A stretch of DNA of 64,000 bases from Diplolepis rosae (lineage: Eukaryota; Arthropoda; Insecta; Hymenoptera; Diplolepididae). The position numbers and the translations under genes were made by a program. Of this stretch, positions 1 through 11,830 are shown in pieces (the stretch's first letter is position 1; the number at the start of each line of letters is the position of its first letter). Under the pieces are notes generated by a model. The model ran no database searches and was not told where the DNA came from. It was given only the letters and a program-made list of their open reading frames with translations. Location of the stretch: NCBI GenBank assembly GCA_030998225.1, contig JAPYXD010000754.1:2294001-2358000 (forward strand), in the 5' to 3' direction.

Positions 1-240
1 AGTAATTTCAAGAACTTTTTCACTCCTGGTGTTTTCACCGAAAGTTCATAGTTTTCAATTTAAAAAATCATGAATGTATTTGAAAAAATTTTGCGGTTAG
101 GGCGCCATTTTGGAAATACCAAGGCCTAAAATCGAACTTTGAACCATGGGTTCTTAAAGTTCAGACATTTATTCCACCGACTGAAAAGGTCCCAGGTTGA
201 TTGCTAACAGGAAAGCTCTTGAAAACTCAGTTTTAAAAAA
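1..240. repeat. Single arm of an inverted-repeat family also at 11.1-11.8 kb
   Basis: This stretch is related to the right arm of the foldback at 11134-11830. Shared blocks, in the same order, are a GCCATTTTG segment, a CTTAAAGTT(C/G)AGACATTTATT segment, a TCCCAGGT/TTCCAGGT segment and an AGGAAA...TGAAAACTC end. Only one arm is visible, so the element is either cut by the window start or truncated. It has no coding capacity. Confidence 0.6.
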
Positions 241-444
241 AAGAGAGCGGAAAAATCATGCTTTTTTTTTGTTTAAACAAAATTTGTTCATAATTAATAA
301 TATGTTGAAGCAATTTTGAGTTCGCTATGGGAAAGGGCCGGTCTTAAGCTTTAAAAATATGTCTCTCTGAATTTTTTTTAAAGCCTACAGCATTAGTTAT
401 GAGCTCCCGAAGACCAATGTACCGCGAGTGGCGTATACGGCGGA

Positions 445-1340
445 AACGCGTTAACATAAGTGTCTCAAGGAAGAAAAAACATTTTTTTAATGTAAAAAAT
501 TTAAAACTTACGAGAAAAAATACTTTTAATAATGTTTTTTGCAATACAATTTTTCCTTACTATCGCTTTTTACCAATTATTGAAAAAATTATTGGACTTT
601 TATAAATCATGGCTTTTTCTTCGCGGAAAATATAATTATTATTTCTAGAATTGTTTAAAGAATTTTTTTTAAGCAGCAATTTTTTTAAAAATAATTATAT
701 TTGGAGATTGTTTACTTATTTTCAAAATTTGAAATTGTAGAGTTGTAGAAAAAATTTTCCCCGAAAAAAGCCATGATTTATGAAAATTCAAACATTTTTA
801 AAAAATTAATAGGAAACGATGGTAAGGAAAAATTCTATTATAAACAAAATTATTAAAAGTATTATTTTACATTAGTTTCAAATTTTTTCCATAAAACATA
901 ATGTTTGTAATTTTCATCAAAATTTTGAATTCTTTCAATATTTTATGTTTTTAATTACACGGTCATACATTTTTTCTAGTCCTAGAATGCTGCGTTTCTA
1001 ATTTTAAAAGTCAAGTTTTCAGTTCCTAGAATCGTTTCAAGAATTTTTTAAAAGGAAATGAAAAAAAAAATTACTACATTTAAAATTTTTTTATTTATTT
1101 TCAAAATTAAAAATAGTAGAGTTGTACAAAATATTTGTCCCGAAAAAAAGCCATGATTTATGAAAATCCAAATATTTTTTAAAAATTGGTAAAAAGCGAT
1201 GGTAAGGAAAAATTCTATTGTAAAGAACATTATTAAAAGTATTATTTTTCGTAAGTTTTAAATTTGTTCCATAAAAAATAATGTTTTTTCTTTCATAAGA
1301 CACGGCTGATAATATCATTACAAGTCTTAAAATCACAGAA
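445..1340. repeat. Foldback element with long inverted arms
   Basis: The left arm (about 445-690) is the reverse complement of about 1060-1330. Shared landmarks are AAATCATGGCTTTTT/AAAAAGCCATGATTT, CCTTACTATCGCTTTTTACC and AAAACTTACG. A further copy in right-arm orientation lies at about 745-880. The short frames here belong to the repeat and resemble no protein. This looks like a non-autonomous DNA element. Confidence 0.65.
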
Positions 1341-2727
1341 AATTTTTTTTTTCCAGAGACCAGTTTTTTTGCCCACTACCTTATTTTCTTTTTTTAAATT
1401 CTAATTTACAGTTATAAATATTATGATTTCAAATTATTATTATAATTTTACTTGAAATAATCGCATGAAATTATAGTACATTGAATATGCTATTGATGAC
1501 TGTTTTCAAGTTGGAACAGAAATGTTGTCTGGCTGAACCAAAAGATAATCCTCTTCACTAAACTATTGTCAATAATTCGAAGATATTCTGTGTGCTTTGT
1601 ACTACAAACGCAAAGTGGAAGATCCGTTCTTGGTTGTTTTGCTCATGTTCGTATACAAGACACTGTAATCTGAAGCTTAACCTGTTACGTCGAAAGTTGC
1701 TTTTCAGCGGATTAGTATGATGATTATACCATTAAAAAATCGAACCAACCTATTTGATTGATTTTTATTTAAACTGAAAAATGAATATTTCTCTAAAAAA
1801 TTTAAAGATTTCTTATTTGAATAAGTGAATAGCATAATTAATATCCATATTCTTCTTCCCAATATTTTAAACATTTTTATTTTCTAGCTTGTAGATTCAA
1901 TATGATAATTACGAAAAACGCATTTCTGTTTTAAATAAATAAACTCTAACTAAGTAAATATAATATTATACGCAGAAAAAAAAACTTTCGTATAGATGAA
2001 ATTTTTTTGAAAACTGATATTAAAGTGTGCACAATCATAGTCACGCGTGGATAATTTCAAATTAGCAAATCATATATTTATTCGACTTGGGCAGGATTTA
2101 CTACGCGATATATAATCGCGAGTAAATGTGGAATTCGCATGATTTTTATATTTTGTTATTTGCTTTTCGAACAATTTTCATGCTTCTGTGCCAAATCCAA
2201 TATTACCGCTGCTTTCATTTGAATATTTACCTAACTTAAAGTACATGTTTCCAAAGTACCTCAAAATTAACTCTTTCAGTTACTCCTTTTCTACACATGC
2301 ATAAAGATTTCCCAAAAAACAAGTTCTCTAGAGTTTTCCATTCAAATTGAAAACAAAGTTTCCAAGCATTTGAAAAACTCTCTTTATAAGCAAATGTAAA
2401 TAATATAAATTAATATTCAGGAATTATTAAATAGAAGTTGATACAAATATTGTTATTTAATAATCTCAACTACTCTTAAGTAACTGCAACAATTTCATTT
2501 CAACCAGAAGAAGTTAAAAAATTGTCTTTTTGGCATTTAAGGTTAGGATAACTCAAAAATTTGACGTAATGATAATTTAAGTACTGGGTTTAGATTCTTT
2601 GCTCGGAAATTCTTTGATAAAACCTTCTCAGGACTCTGGGTCAGACCAAAGATTAAACTTTTTCCGGTCTCTATTACTTTTAATCGTCCAAAAAATGTTG
2701 AAATTGAAACTTGGAAAAAAATCCGTT
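1341..2727. other. AT-rich intergenic DNA, no gene seen
   Basis: No coding frame with convincing composition, RNA gene or clear inverted-repeat element was recognised here. Confidence 0.5.
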
Positions 2728-3885
2728 CGATTTGATGTCCGAGAAGTTGGCACCGCCATTTTATATTTTCAAAAAAATGAAAGTTGTGCTGAATTGTGCT
2801 ACATTTGTGCTGCATTGTGCCGCAAAATTTTTTTTGAAAAAATTAAAACTCAAGCCAAAATACCCAAAAAACTATTTTTTGACTAAAACCGCCATTTTGT
2901 TTTTTTGAGATAAAAAAAGTTGTGCTAGGTAGCCCTTAATATATCAAAGAACAACTTTTGTTATTACACAATTCGCATTTTTGAAAATTGTATGTTTAAA
3001 CAAATTTTGAAATTGACAAATATGTATTTATCTTGAAAAGGATGCGTCTGAGAGATAATTGATGAGGAAGAGATTTATTGTGCTCGCCTAGCACAACTCA
3101 GCACAACTTTTGTTTTTCCAAAATTCACATTTTTTAAAATTACGTCTTTACACAAATTTTGAAATTGACAAAAATGTATTTATTTTGTAAAAGATGCGTC
3201 TGAGAGAAAATTGTGAAGGAAGAGATTTATTGTACTCGCCTAGCACAACTCAGCACAACTTTTGTTTTTTCAAAATTCACATTTTTGAAAATTACGTGTT
3301 TAAACAAATTTTGAAATTGACAAAAATGTATTTATTTTGAAAAATATGCGTCTGAGAGAAAATTGTGAAGGAAGAGATTTATTGTGCTCGCCTAGCACAA
3401 CTCAGCACAACTTTTGTTTTTTCAAAATTCACATTTAAAAAATTTTTTTTTTTTTTTTTGGATTACTATTTTTTGGATTAAAATTTGAATTTCATTATTT
3501 TTATGTGCAGCACAATACTGTGTATACTTAGAGCAACCTAGCACAAGTTTTCGTTTTTCAAAAAAAACAAAATGGCGGTGCTGAGATTTTTTTCAAAATT
3601 TTGTTTTTCTCAAAAACTGTGATATCGAAATTTAGTTTACGGCACGTTCTTCGATATATTAAGGGCTACCTAGCACAATTTTTTTTATCTCAAAAAAAAA
3701 AAAAATGGCGGTGCTAGTCAAAAAATAGTTTTTTGGGTATTTTGGCTCGAGTTTTAATTTTTTCAAAAAAATTTTTGCGGCACGATGCAGCACAAATGTA
3801 GCACAATTCAGCATAACTTTCATTTTTTTGAAAATATAAAATGGCGGTGCCAACTTCTCGGACATTTCGATTTGGCTAAATTTTT
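2728..3885. mobile_element. Foldback element with about 200-bp inverted arms
   Basis: The arms at about 2735-2945 and 3655-3868 are reverse complements. Both carry a CCGAGAAGTTGGCACCGCCA end, repeated GTGCTG/CAGCAC motifs and a GGGCTACCTAGCACAA inner edge. The loop is filled by a tandem array (separate entry). No transposase frame is present, and the frames of 65-98 residues over the arms are mirror copies of each other. The target-site duplication was not resolved. Confidence 0.75.
2950..3445. repeat. Tandem array, 152-bp period, about 3 units
   Basis: The landmark CCTAGCACAACTCAGCACAA starts at 3087, 3239 and 3391, giving an exact period of 152. Each unit also carries GATGCGTCTGAGAGA and GAAGAGATTTATTG. 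The array fills the loop of the surrounding foldback, and its CAGCACAA motif also occurs in the arms. Confidence 0.85.
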
Positions 3886-4680
3886 TGTTAGTTTATAATT
3901 GGAAAAAGTAACCTTAAACATTGTTTTAAATAAAAAAACATCACTATAATCTAACGTCAGAGTTAAAAAAAATTGTAAATAAAAATCAGGATGATTTTAT
4001 TTTACATTTACAGATTTTTTTTTGCAGACAGCGTATATTCTTTACAGAAGGGAAATTAAAAACTGAAGAGGCCTTAATAAGTCTTAATCAACTAATAAAA
4101 AACTCTGCTTACAAAAAAAAACATTTATATGCAAACATACACCACGAGAATAATATGGAAACCTTTGACCATTTTTTCCTAAACTTAATTATTTCCTTCA
4201 TAATATTTCGCAGAAAAACAATTTCCATTCGCGATTAGTTAATTTCTTCAAAGTATGTCTTCTTTGCACAACGCTCAGTTCATCTTACAAAGAAAAGTCA
4301 CGTCATAGTAGATCAGCTCGTTTTCTCGGAAATCGAGAGAATTTCTTAAAAGAATAAATAGTTGTCTTCGCCTCTAAGAGAGAAGCAAGGGCGTTGAAGT
4401 AGAATCTTTTCCTGCTTAAAAGGAAGACATATTAACAGTACGGAAAACGATCTGCGCCTTTGTAAAGAATGTACATAGTCAAGGTATTGCCCCTTCCCCC
4501 TTTACCCTCCCTGCTATCCCTCTTTACCACTTTCTTTTATCTATCTCTCTTTGCATCTCTGACTCACGTTTTTATGTCCCTTTCTCACTTACTCTCTTAA
4601 CTCATGCGCGAATGAAGCTCAGCGTTTGTGTGTTTCGAGCGCTAGCGAGTTTTCTCATCAAAGACAAACTAATTACGTAG
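3886..4680. other. Unique sequence, no gene seen
   Basis: AT-rich to about 4200, then less AT-rich, with a pyrimidine-rich tract at about 4490-4600. The change in composition leads into the candidate exon that follows. No motif was recognised. Confidence 0.45.
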
Positions 4681-4828
4681 GTATTCGTTATCCATGGTGC
4701 ACGGATGGAACGATCGACCCCTGTGGAAAACCTCCTATCGTCCCGACGCTAAAATCCCAAACGCGGCTGGAGAAGACGAGTTTAAACAAATGCAAGAATT
4801 CTCTAGGAAGCTAAATAGACAGAGATGA
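4681..4828 (+). CDS. Candidate terminal coding exon, unknown protein
   Basis: A possible last exon. A splice-acceptor-like ACGTAG ends at 4680. The frame starting at 4682 is open for 48 codons to a TGA at 4826-4828, inside a GC-richer island. The translation contains W, P, charged and amphipathic segments (for example RPLWKTSYRPDAKIPN and EDEFKQMQEFSRKLNRQ), which reads like real protein and unlike a translated AT-rich spacer. An in-frame ATG at 4694 could instead start a 44-codon peptide. A second frame is also open across the island, so chance cannot be excluded. No family was recognised, and no partner exon was found. Confidence 0.3.
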
Positions 4829-6215
4829 AACTTCATTAAATAATTAATTGATTCTTTAGTTAAGTTTCATGAGGGATGATCAACATTCCTTTACTTTTGA
4901 TCTCTTGACTTTTGTCTTGTTCAAAGAATCAATTGTGTTCATTTTCAATTCTAGGAAAACTGCAGCTTATATTACATGCAGGGAAATTGTGTCTAAAATA
5001 GACACTTTAGTTTCAAACTACTTAATACTTTCAGGTGTTCTATAATTTATAGAAAATTAGTGTGGTAAATGATACTTTGACATTTATTCTACAATATCTG
5101 AGGATAAATTTTAATTTATCCAATAGATTTAATAAAAAATATGTTAAAGGGAAATTCATATACCACGTGGTCAATTTTTCAACACTTTTCGACCCCCCCC
5201 CCCCCCCATCCACGTGGACATATTTGATGAAAATATAGATATTATTGGTCTTCAAAAGCAAGAAGGCCAAAAGGAACGATGAATTGGCTGAAAATTCGGA
5301 TTTACTTGAAAATGTGTGCGCAACTTTTGGTGGCAAGTTTAAGGGAAAAAAAGTGTTTTTTTGTCTTCAAGGCACTTCCAGCCAAAAACTATTTATCCAA
5401 ACACAAATTATTCTCGTAAAAATAAAAAATTGAAAAAACAGTTTTACAAAATGAATCTCTTTTACTTTAAATAATTAAACATTACAATTTTCTTGAAACA
5501 AATACCATAGTCTTAAATTTGATAATTGTAGTATTTATTTACTACAGGGAGAAAAATGTATTATAAAATTTTAAACCCAAGTCCAGTGACTGTATAGCAT
5601 ATTTAATTATGACGTCAAGTGTTTTATTTTGCCTGAATAATTATTTTTCTTACTATTATAATTTGTTATTCTTAAGAATTTACTTTTGAATAATTTTAAG
5701 ATATTATGGAGAAATGTAAATAATATAATAAAAATAATCCTCAATCTTATGAAAATAAATATGACTTACTTAAACATTTACCTTTCTGACATTTCGTAGA
5801 AACCGGGAAAATAATTCTCCCGAATGTATATAGATGCACAGAGAAACCCAAACTCATAATTTTTGCCAAATTACGTTTTAATTTAGGGAAAAACGTATCA
5901 TAGTGAGGATTTTGCGCAGCGAAATACTGAACTTTAGTTGAACTATATTATAATTTACTATAGATTGTCATAAACTCTACTGTAACCTATACTTAAGTTT
6001 CATGTAATTTTTAAATCTTTAGTATTTTGACTGCGAGAAATTTCTAGTCTGCTAGGAGTAATTATTTAATTTATCTTATTTTTAATTAATCGGAGCATGA
6101 TTATAAATTGTTATCAATCTAAAATGTATGTTTAAAATTTGAACTATACTATATCAATAATAATAATGGCAAAATTAGCACAATCTAAAGCATTTGATAA
6201 TATACTTGAATTTTC
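4829..6215. other. AT-rich intergenic DNA; poly-C tract between two CACGTG sites
   Basis: No gene seen. A run of 15 C lies at 5193-5207 and is flanked on both sides by CCACGTGG palindromes (about 5163-5170 and 5210-5217). At about 5549 there is a single terminus resembling the CACGGAGAAAAATG elements found elsewhere, with no matching right end, so it is a truncated copy. Confidence 0.5.
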
Positions 6216-6253
6216 AAGTCAAAATCTACTGATTATCAGTGAAATTTGACTGA
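6216..6253. repeat. Probable diverged 5' target-site copy of the LINE
   Basis: The 38 bases before the LINE resemble about 9858-9896 just after its poly(A). Shared blocks are TCAAA..T.TACTGATTA and TCAGTGAAA.TTGACTGA. This fits a target-site duplication that has since diverged. Because the downstream flank is internally repetitive, an older local repeat is an alternative. Confidence 0.5.
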
Positions 6254-6261
6254 ACCCCGAC

Positions 6262-6438
6262 AGGAAAAACGCCTGTTGGAGATGCGGCGCCACGGGACAC
6301 TTGGCCAGGACCTGTAAGGCGCCACCAAGGTGCCTGTCATGCGCAGACAGGGGCGACAAAGATGTCGCCCATGTGTCGGGGAGCGGCTCCTGCCCGGTCT
6401 TCCGGGAAGAGCTTCGGAGGTTGAGAGGCAGGAATTGA
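6262..6438 (+). pseudogene. LINE ORF1 (gag) C-terminal fragment, zinc knuckles
   Basis: The remnant of ORF1 is 58 codons long, cut at its 5' side by the truncation and ended by TGA at 6436-6438. It carries a CX2CX4HX4C knuckle (CWRCGATGHLARTC) followed by a second Cys-rich stretch (CLSC...H...C). Such knuckles bind nucleic acid in the ribonucleoprotein of R1-type elements. ORF2 is already open in another frame from at least 6330, so the two reading frames overlap by about 100 bases, as is common in this group. No start codon remains. Confidence 0.85.
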
Positions 6439-9400
6439 AGTTCCTGCAGCTCAACCTCGGAAGGGGGAAGGATGCCCAGGACCTCCTGATGCAGACTGCC
6501 AGGGAGAGGGGGGCTGATGTGCTGCTCATTAGTGAGCAGTACAAGTGGTCCGATAACTCTGCTTGGTATCAGGATGCATCAAGGAGGGCCGGCATCCTTG
6601 TTTGTAACCCTGATTTGGGCGTCGGGGACTTCCTGGAGACCGACGCGGGGTTCGTCTGGGTGGAGGTGGCGGATGTGCGTGTGTACAGCTGCTACTTCTC
6701 CCCCGGCGATCCCTTCGATGTCTTTGAGACCCAGATCCTCCTCCTTGAGGAAAGCCTCCGTGAGGCCATCGGGCGATCCCTCATAGGGGGTGACTTCAAC
6801 AGTAAGTCGCCCGAGTGGGGTGAAGCCCGCCTAGATAGGAGGGGAATCTTGGTTGGCGAGATGGTCGCTAGGAACGAACTGATCGTCTTGAATCAGGGCG
6901 GGGAATTTACGTTCAGACGAGGAGCGGGGGTCAATAATTGATCTCACAATTGCCGCACCTCGCCTCGCTTCAAGGATAAGCGACTGGTCGGTCCTCGAGT
7001 TAATAACCTTGAGTGACCACCGTTGCATCGAATTCACACTAGAACAACGGTGTCAGGCGGTAGATAAGGGTAGGGGCGGCGAAGAAAGGAGCCCCTCCTG
7101 GAACACGAAACGACTCAGCAGGGAAAGACTTCGCGAACACCTCGAAGAAACCAAGCTCATCGATGAGCTTGGTTGGGTCTGCCCTGCTGGGTCGTTTGAA
7201 GCTGCTGTGCGATCGGTGAGGCAGAAGGTGGTCGCGGCTTGCGACTACTCGATGCCTCGCCGTGTGCGCAGGCAAGCCAAGGGTTCGATGTACTGGTGGA
7301 ACGACCAGTTGGCAGCCCTACGTCGAGAATGCCTCGCAGCGCGGCGAAAATTCACCCGTTCAAAGGGGGATGCTACGCTGCACGAGGCATGGAAAGGGGC
7401 AAAATCAGCTTTGAGGCGAGGCATAAAGAAAAGCCGACTTCAATGCTGGAAAGACTTGATCGGTGAGGTCGAGAAGAACCCATGGGGTCTCGCCTTCAAA
7501 ATAGTCACCAAGAGATTGGTGGCTAGAAGAAAGACCCCGGGCCTGGATAATCCCGATCGAGTCCAGTACATTGTGCGTAGCTTGTTTCCACACGTGGAGC
7601 CGTTCCAAAGACAGGACCGAAGTTCCTGCGTGGTCCGGCGCGAAGAACTCTTCACTCTCGAAGAACTAAAGAGAGCGGGTGGAAGGCTTAAGGCAAATAC
7701 AGCGCCGGGTATCGACGGGGTGCCGAACGAGATCCTCAAAGAGGTGATCGGGGCGTACCCAGAGATCCTCCTAGAAGCCTTTAACTCCTGTCTTCGGGAG
7801 GGCAGGTTCTTCGCAAATTGGAAGAAGCAGAGGTTGGTCCTGCTGAGGAAGGGTAACAAACCTCTAGGGGTTGCCTCGTCGTATAGACCAATATGCTTAT
7901 TGGATACGATGGGGAAGCTTCTGGAGGAGTTGATTCTACAACGGCTTCAGGCTCTCTTGGTCGGGGAGAACGGGCTCTCGGAAAACCAGTTCGGATTCAG
8001 GAAAGGCAGGTCCACTGTGGACGCCATCCAAGCTGTGGTTAACATCGCCACAAATGCAAGAAAAGGAACTGGTAAGCGTAAGGGATTCTGTGCGTTGATT
8101 AGCATTGACATACGCAATGCGTTCAATACCGCGAGATGGAACATCTGCATCGAGGCGATGGTGCGGAAAAAGGTTCCAGACTACCTGTTGCGAATGATAG
8201 ATGACTATCTGAGCGACAGGTGGGTGATATATGAGGGCGACAAATGGTCTCTCAAGGAGGAGATGACATGTGGCGCCCCTCAAGGGTCGCGGGTGGGTCC
8301 ACTCGTTTGGAACGTCATGTACGACGATTTCCTGCGCATGGACCTGCCTGCTGGAACGAGCATCGTCGGCTTCGCGGTTGACGCACTTGTCGTGTGCGCC
8401 GCTGACGACGTTGGAATCCTAGAGCTGAGGATCAATGAAAGTCTGTGGCGAGCGAAGCGCTGGTTGGATGGCAGAGGTCTTAAAATGGCCCCTGAGAAAA
8501 CCGAGGCTTTGCTCGTTACGGACAGGAGATCCTTCCAATACCCGAGGATCGTTCTCGGAGAGCATGAAGTCGAGTGGAAAACAAGCATTAAGTACCTGGG
8601 GGTGCAGCTGGATCGTAGGCTTAGCTTTGGCGAACACCTAAAGATCGCAGCCGCCAAAGCCATCCAATGTGGAGCGATCTTGGCCCGGCTTATGCCAAAC
8701 ATTGGTGGACCCAGGGAAGCGAAAAGAAGATTGGTGGCGAGCGTGGTCCATTCGAAGCTGCTTTATGCTGCTCCGGTCTGGGCCAATGCCTCGCAAAACC
8801 ATGCTATCCAGAAGAAGCTGTTCTCGGCGCAGAGACTTGTCGCGCTGAGAATAGTTTCGGCATATAGAACTATCTCGACGAGCGCTGTGCTGGTCCTGGC
8901 GAGCGTCCCGCCAATAGATTTATTGGCGGAGGAAAGGCAGGAAACCTTTCAGCTTCGCAAGGAGCTTACCTGCGCCGACCTGCAGGAAATCGCTCGCGCG
9001 AAGGAGGCCATCCGCAAGGATGGAAGGCGCAGACTCGTCGAGAAATGGCAGATGAGATGGCATGGTGAGCAGACAGGGAGATGGACCTACCGCCTGATCC
9101 CGGAGCTCGCCACCTGGCTGAACAGAAAGCACGGGGAAGTCGGCTTTTACTTGGCACAAGCGCTCTCTGGCCATGGCTGTTTTAACGCGTACCTGAGGCG
9201 CTTTAAGAAGAGAGACGAGGAGACGTGTTGCTACTGCGATTCCCCGGTGGATAACGCAGAGCACGCACTCTTCGTCTGCGCAAAATGGGGTGTGGCTAGG
9301 GGGTCCTCGGTCAGGTGGTGGGTTCCGAACTTACTCCTGACACGATGGTCCCCCTCATGCTCCAGTCTGAGCGGTTCTGGACGCTCATCGAGTCATTCGT

Positions 9401-9467
9401 CACACTTGTGATGAAGACGAGAGAACTTGATGGGCGTCGAGAGCGAAACAACGGGGAGGGCCAGTAG
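6330..9467 (+). pseudogene. LINE ORF2: APE endonuclease + reverse transcriptase, broken
   Basis: The first part (to 6941) holds the APE-type endonuclease, with LNLGRG, ISEQY and GGDFNSKSPEW motifs. A one-base frameshift near 6925-6930 stops that frame. The second frame continues with IIDLTIA and the final endonuclease SDH motif (7012-7020). The reverse transcriptase follows: NTAPGIDGVPNE, SYRPICLLDTMGK, the motif A Asp in SIDIRNAFN, motif B GAPQGSRVGPL, and motif C at 8371-8382. Motif C reads FAVD; the usual motif is FADD, so the first catalytic Asp is Val (codon GTT at 8377-8379). A C-terminal CX2CX8HX4C motif lies near 9226-9273. A second one-base shift near 9300-9306 moves the true C-terminus (SELTPDTMVPLM...) into another frame, ending at TAG 9465-9467. 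The enzyme would nick the target and copy the element RNA, but this copy cannot. Confidence 0.92.
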
Positions 9468-9852
9468 AAATCGCATCGGGGCCGGCACCCGCGGTCCTGC
9501 GTCTCGGGCAGACTTGACTTTCCGCGTCGTTCGGGGGAGAAATCTGTTTGTCTCTCCCCTGGGTGGCGCGGCTGGTCGGTTATCCTAATGGGCGTGTGGC
9601 CGCGGGTGGAAGTTCCGAGCGAACGGATGACGGAAGAGTCGTACGCGACTTTAATGGAACCAACCACCCGTGAAGTTTAAAGCCGAAAGGCGGTTCCGCG
9701 GGTGGTGTATTGGTTCGAGAGAGGGGTTTTTTTGGTTTTAACAGGTATGCCTAGACCCGTCCTAGGAGAGTCCTGTACAACGTCTATAAAAGATTTTGCC
9801 ATTTTTCCTCCTCACCAAAAAAAAAAAAAAAAAAAAAAATAGCTAAAAAGAA

Positions 9853-9965
9853 GTTACTGTAAATCAGTCAAATTTTACTGATTATTTCAGTGAAAATTGA
9901 CTGATTTGACAGTGAAAAATATTTTTTCACTGATGAATCAGTGAAAATTTGACTGATTCAGATTT
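9853..9965. repeat. Short palindromic repeat flanking the LINE
   Basis: Several alternating copies of AATCAGTCAA...TTTTACTGATT and CAGTGAAAATTTGACTGATT form inverted pairs. It appears to be a small hairpin element. The LINE probably landed in it or in a copy of it, because the left LINE flank carries the same motif. Confidence 0.55.
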
Positions 9966-10383
9966 AGAGAGTAGGTAATAGTATATTGCACAACATGTGA
10001 AAAAGAAAAGGTTTTTCGGGGAGCGTGAAGTTGGCAGACAAGAAATCGAGACGTAGATACGCCACTTTTTCTTTCCCAACACTTTTCTATTGAGAAAATC
10101 GTATTTTTTTCACTAGTGAAGAAAAAAGAATTGCATGAAATTGACTACATTCGATATGGACTACAGACGGCGAATATCGAAATTTCCGGACACGAGTTGT
10201 GAAAAAATTATTATCACCTTTTATTGTGTCAATTTACATATTCAATACTTGAACGGATTTGCTATCGGTGTTAGTCTGGTTTAATAATAATTCTGTATGA
10301 AAACCTGAAGTATATTTAATTTACCTAATTAATTATTAACGATTAACCGTTTTATCAAACAGTCAGTTTTAGACTCAGTTCCC
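9966..10383. other. No gene seen
   Basis: Unique AT-rich sequence between the LINE flank and the nested complex. No feature recognised. Confidence 0.45.
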
Positions 10384-11133
10384 CTATATCTGCCGTCCAA
10401 AGTAAAAGAACCGTTAACTCACATTTTTGACGAAAATGAGTTTTTTATATCATTAGAATCTTGAAGAAATTCTGCATTTAACTGCGCTTGAAATTTTGAA
10501 AAACGCATTCGTTTTTTTATTACAGCAATGCAAAGGACCAAAAGACCAACTGAATTACAAAATCTTATTTGAAAAAAAAGCGTTAATTAAGACAAATTTT
10601 GGAAACGCTTGTGAATAAGTCACAGTTAAAGATTTAAGAGAGCGTCAATGGACATTGAGGCTTTCTTTCGTGCACAGAGAAAGTTTTCATTGTAAAATCT
10701 AGTATTATTATATGTCATATATCATATCATATCATACCAATAAAAGAAAATACTTTTTCTGAACCAATTGTAAATAAAGTGCAACTTTATAAGTTACCAT
10801 TGAGAGTTACAAAGATTAATATCTTTGATGGCAAATTTAAACTAGAAATAACTATTAAAAAAGTAAATAAATAAAAAGTAAAACTATCAATGCAAGATTT
10901 GGTCTTTTGAATAATATAAATTGCAAAATAGTTCAGAGAAATTACCATTTTCAATAGTAACCTTAACATTCTGTTTTAGGAATTATGTCTTTAAGGGCCA
11001 AAATGGCATAAACGATACACCGGTCTTTGAGGCCGTGTAACTTATGCTATTCGCGACTGAAAAAATTGAGAGGAATATATTTTTGAAGTTCAAAATGTGC
11101 CCTTTCCACGATTTTTTCGATCTTTTTTTTTTT

Positions 11134-11830
11134 TGAAAACGAGTTTTAAAAAAGGTTTCCCGGTATGCTATCGACCTGGAACATTTTTAACCGTTGGAAT
11201 AAATGTCTGAACTTTAAGAAGGTGTGGTTCAGAGATTAATTTTTCACTTTTGTCTTTACAAAATGGCGGCCGAATTACAAAATTTTCACGAATAAATTCA
11301 GGATTTTTTTGTCAGAAATTATGAACAAACCGAGAAAATTACCAAGAATGAAAAGTTCTTAGAATTCTCAATACTGCGGTACTTTCGAGGTTATTGAGAA
11401 TTTTTTTCTTGAAAGCAATAGACTTATAGCGAAAATTACCAAGAATAAAAAGTTCTTAAAATTGGTCAAAGAATACATATAAATTTTTCCGGGTCGATTT
11501 GAGCAATTTTTTTATTTTGCAAAAATTATGCTATTTGCAAAATTGAAAAGTTGCTCGAAACGTTTTGAAAAAATTCAGACGTATTCTTTGAATGATACTA
11601 AGAACTTTTCATTGCTGGTAATTTTCTCGGTTCGTTCATATTTTCTAACAAACAAAAATCCTGAATTTATTCGTGAAAATTTTGTAATTTGGCCGCCATT
11701 TTGTAAATACAAAAGTGAGAAATTAATCTCTGAACCACACCTTCTTAAAGTTGAGACATTTATTAGACCGGTTAAAAATGTTCCAGGTCGTTGACAGACC
11801 AGGAAACCTTTCAAAACTCGCTTTCAAAAA
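11134..11830. repeat. Foldback, about 240-bp arms
   Basis: The arms at about 11134-11375 and 11590-11830 are reverse complements with several mismatches. Landmarks are GGCCGCCATTTTGTAAA, CTGAATTTATTCGTGAAA and AAGGTGTGGTTCAGAGATTAA. The same family supplies the fragment at 1-240. Confidence 0.75.

Larger units (their letters stand above)
6254..9839 (+). mobile_element. Degenerate non-LTR retrotransposon, R1-like
   Basis: This is a 5'-truncated LINE of about 3.6 kb. It keeps, in order, the C-terminus of a gag-like protein with zinc knuckles, an APE-type endonuclease, a reverse transcriptase, a C-terminal Cys/His motif, a 3' UTR (9468-9815) and a poly(A) tail at 9817-9839. The GC content is much higher than the surroundings, as is usual for this group. 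Endonuclease and RT motifs resemble the R1/LOA group; the exact clade is inferred. Two frameshifts, the loss of a catalytic Asp and the missing 5' end make it non-functional. Confidence 0.93.

Noticed and set aside
2950..3445. CRISPR-like regular repeats
   Set aside because: The repeats are contiguous 152-bp tandem units without spacers, in a eukaryotic setting.
2543..3865. Frames of 65-98 codons, some nearly identical on opposite strands
   Set aside because: They lie in the inverted arms of a foldback element and in AT-rich repeat; composition is not protein-like.
6831..9667. Many open frames of 60-140 codons on both strands across the LINE
   Set aside because: They are shadows of the GC-rich ORF2 in other frames; no domain resemblance.
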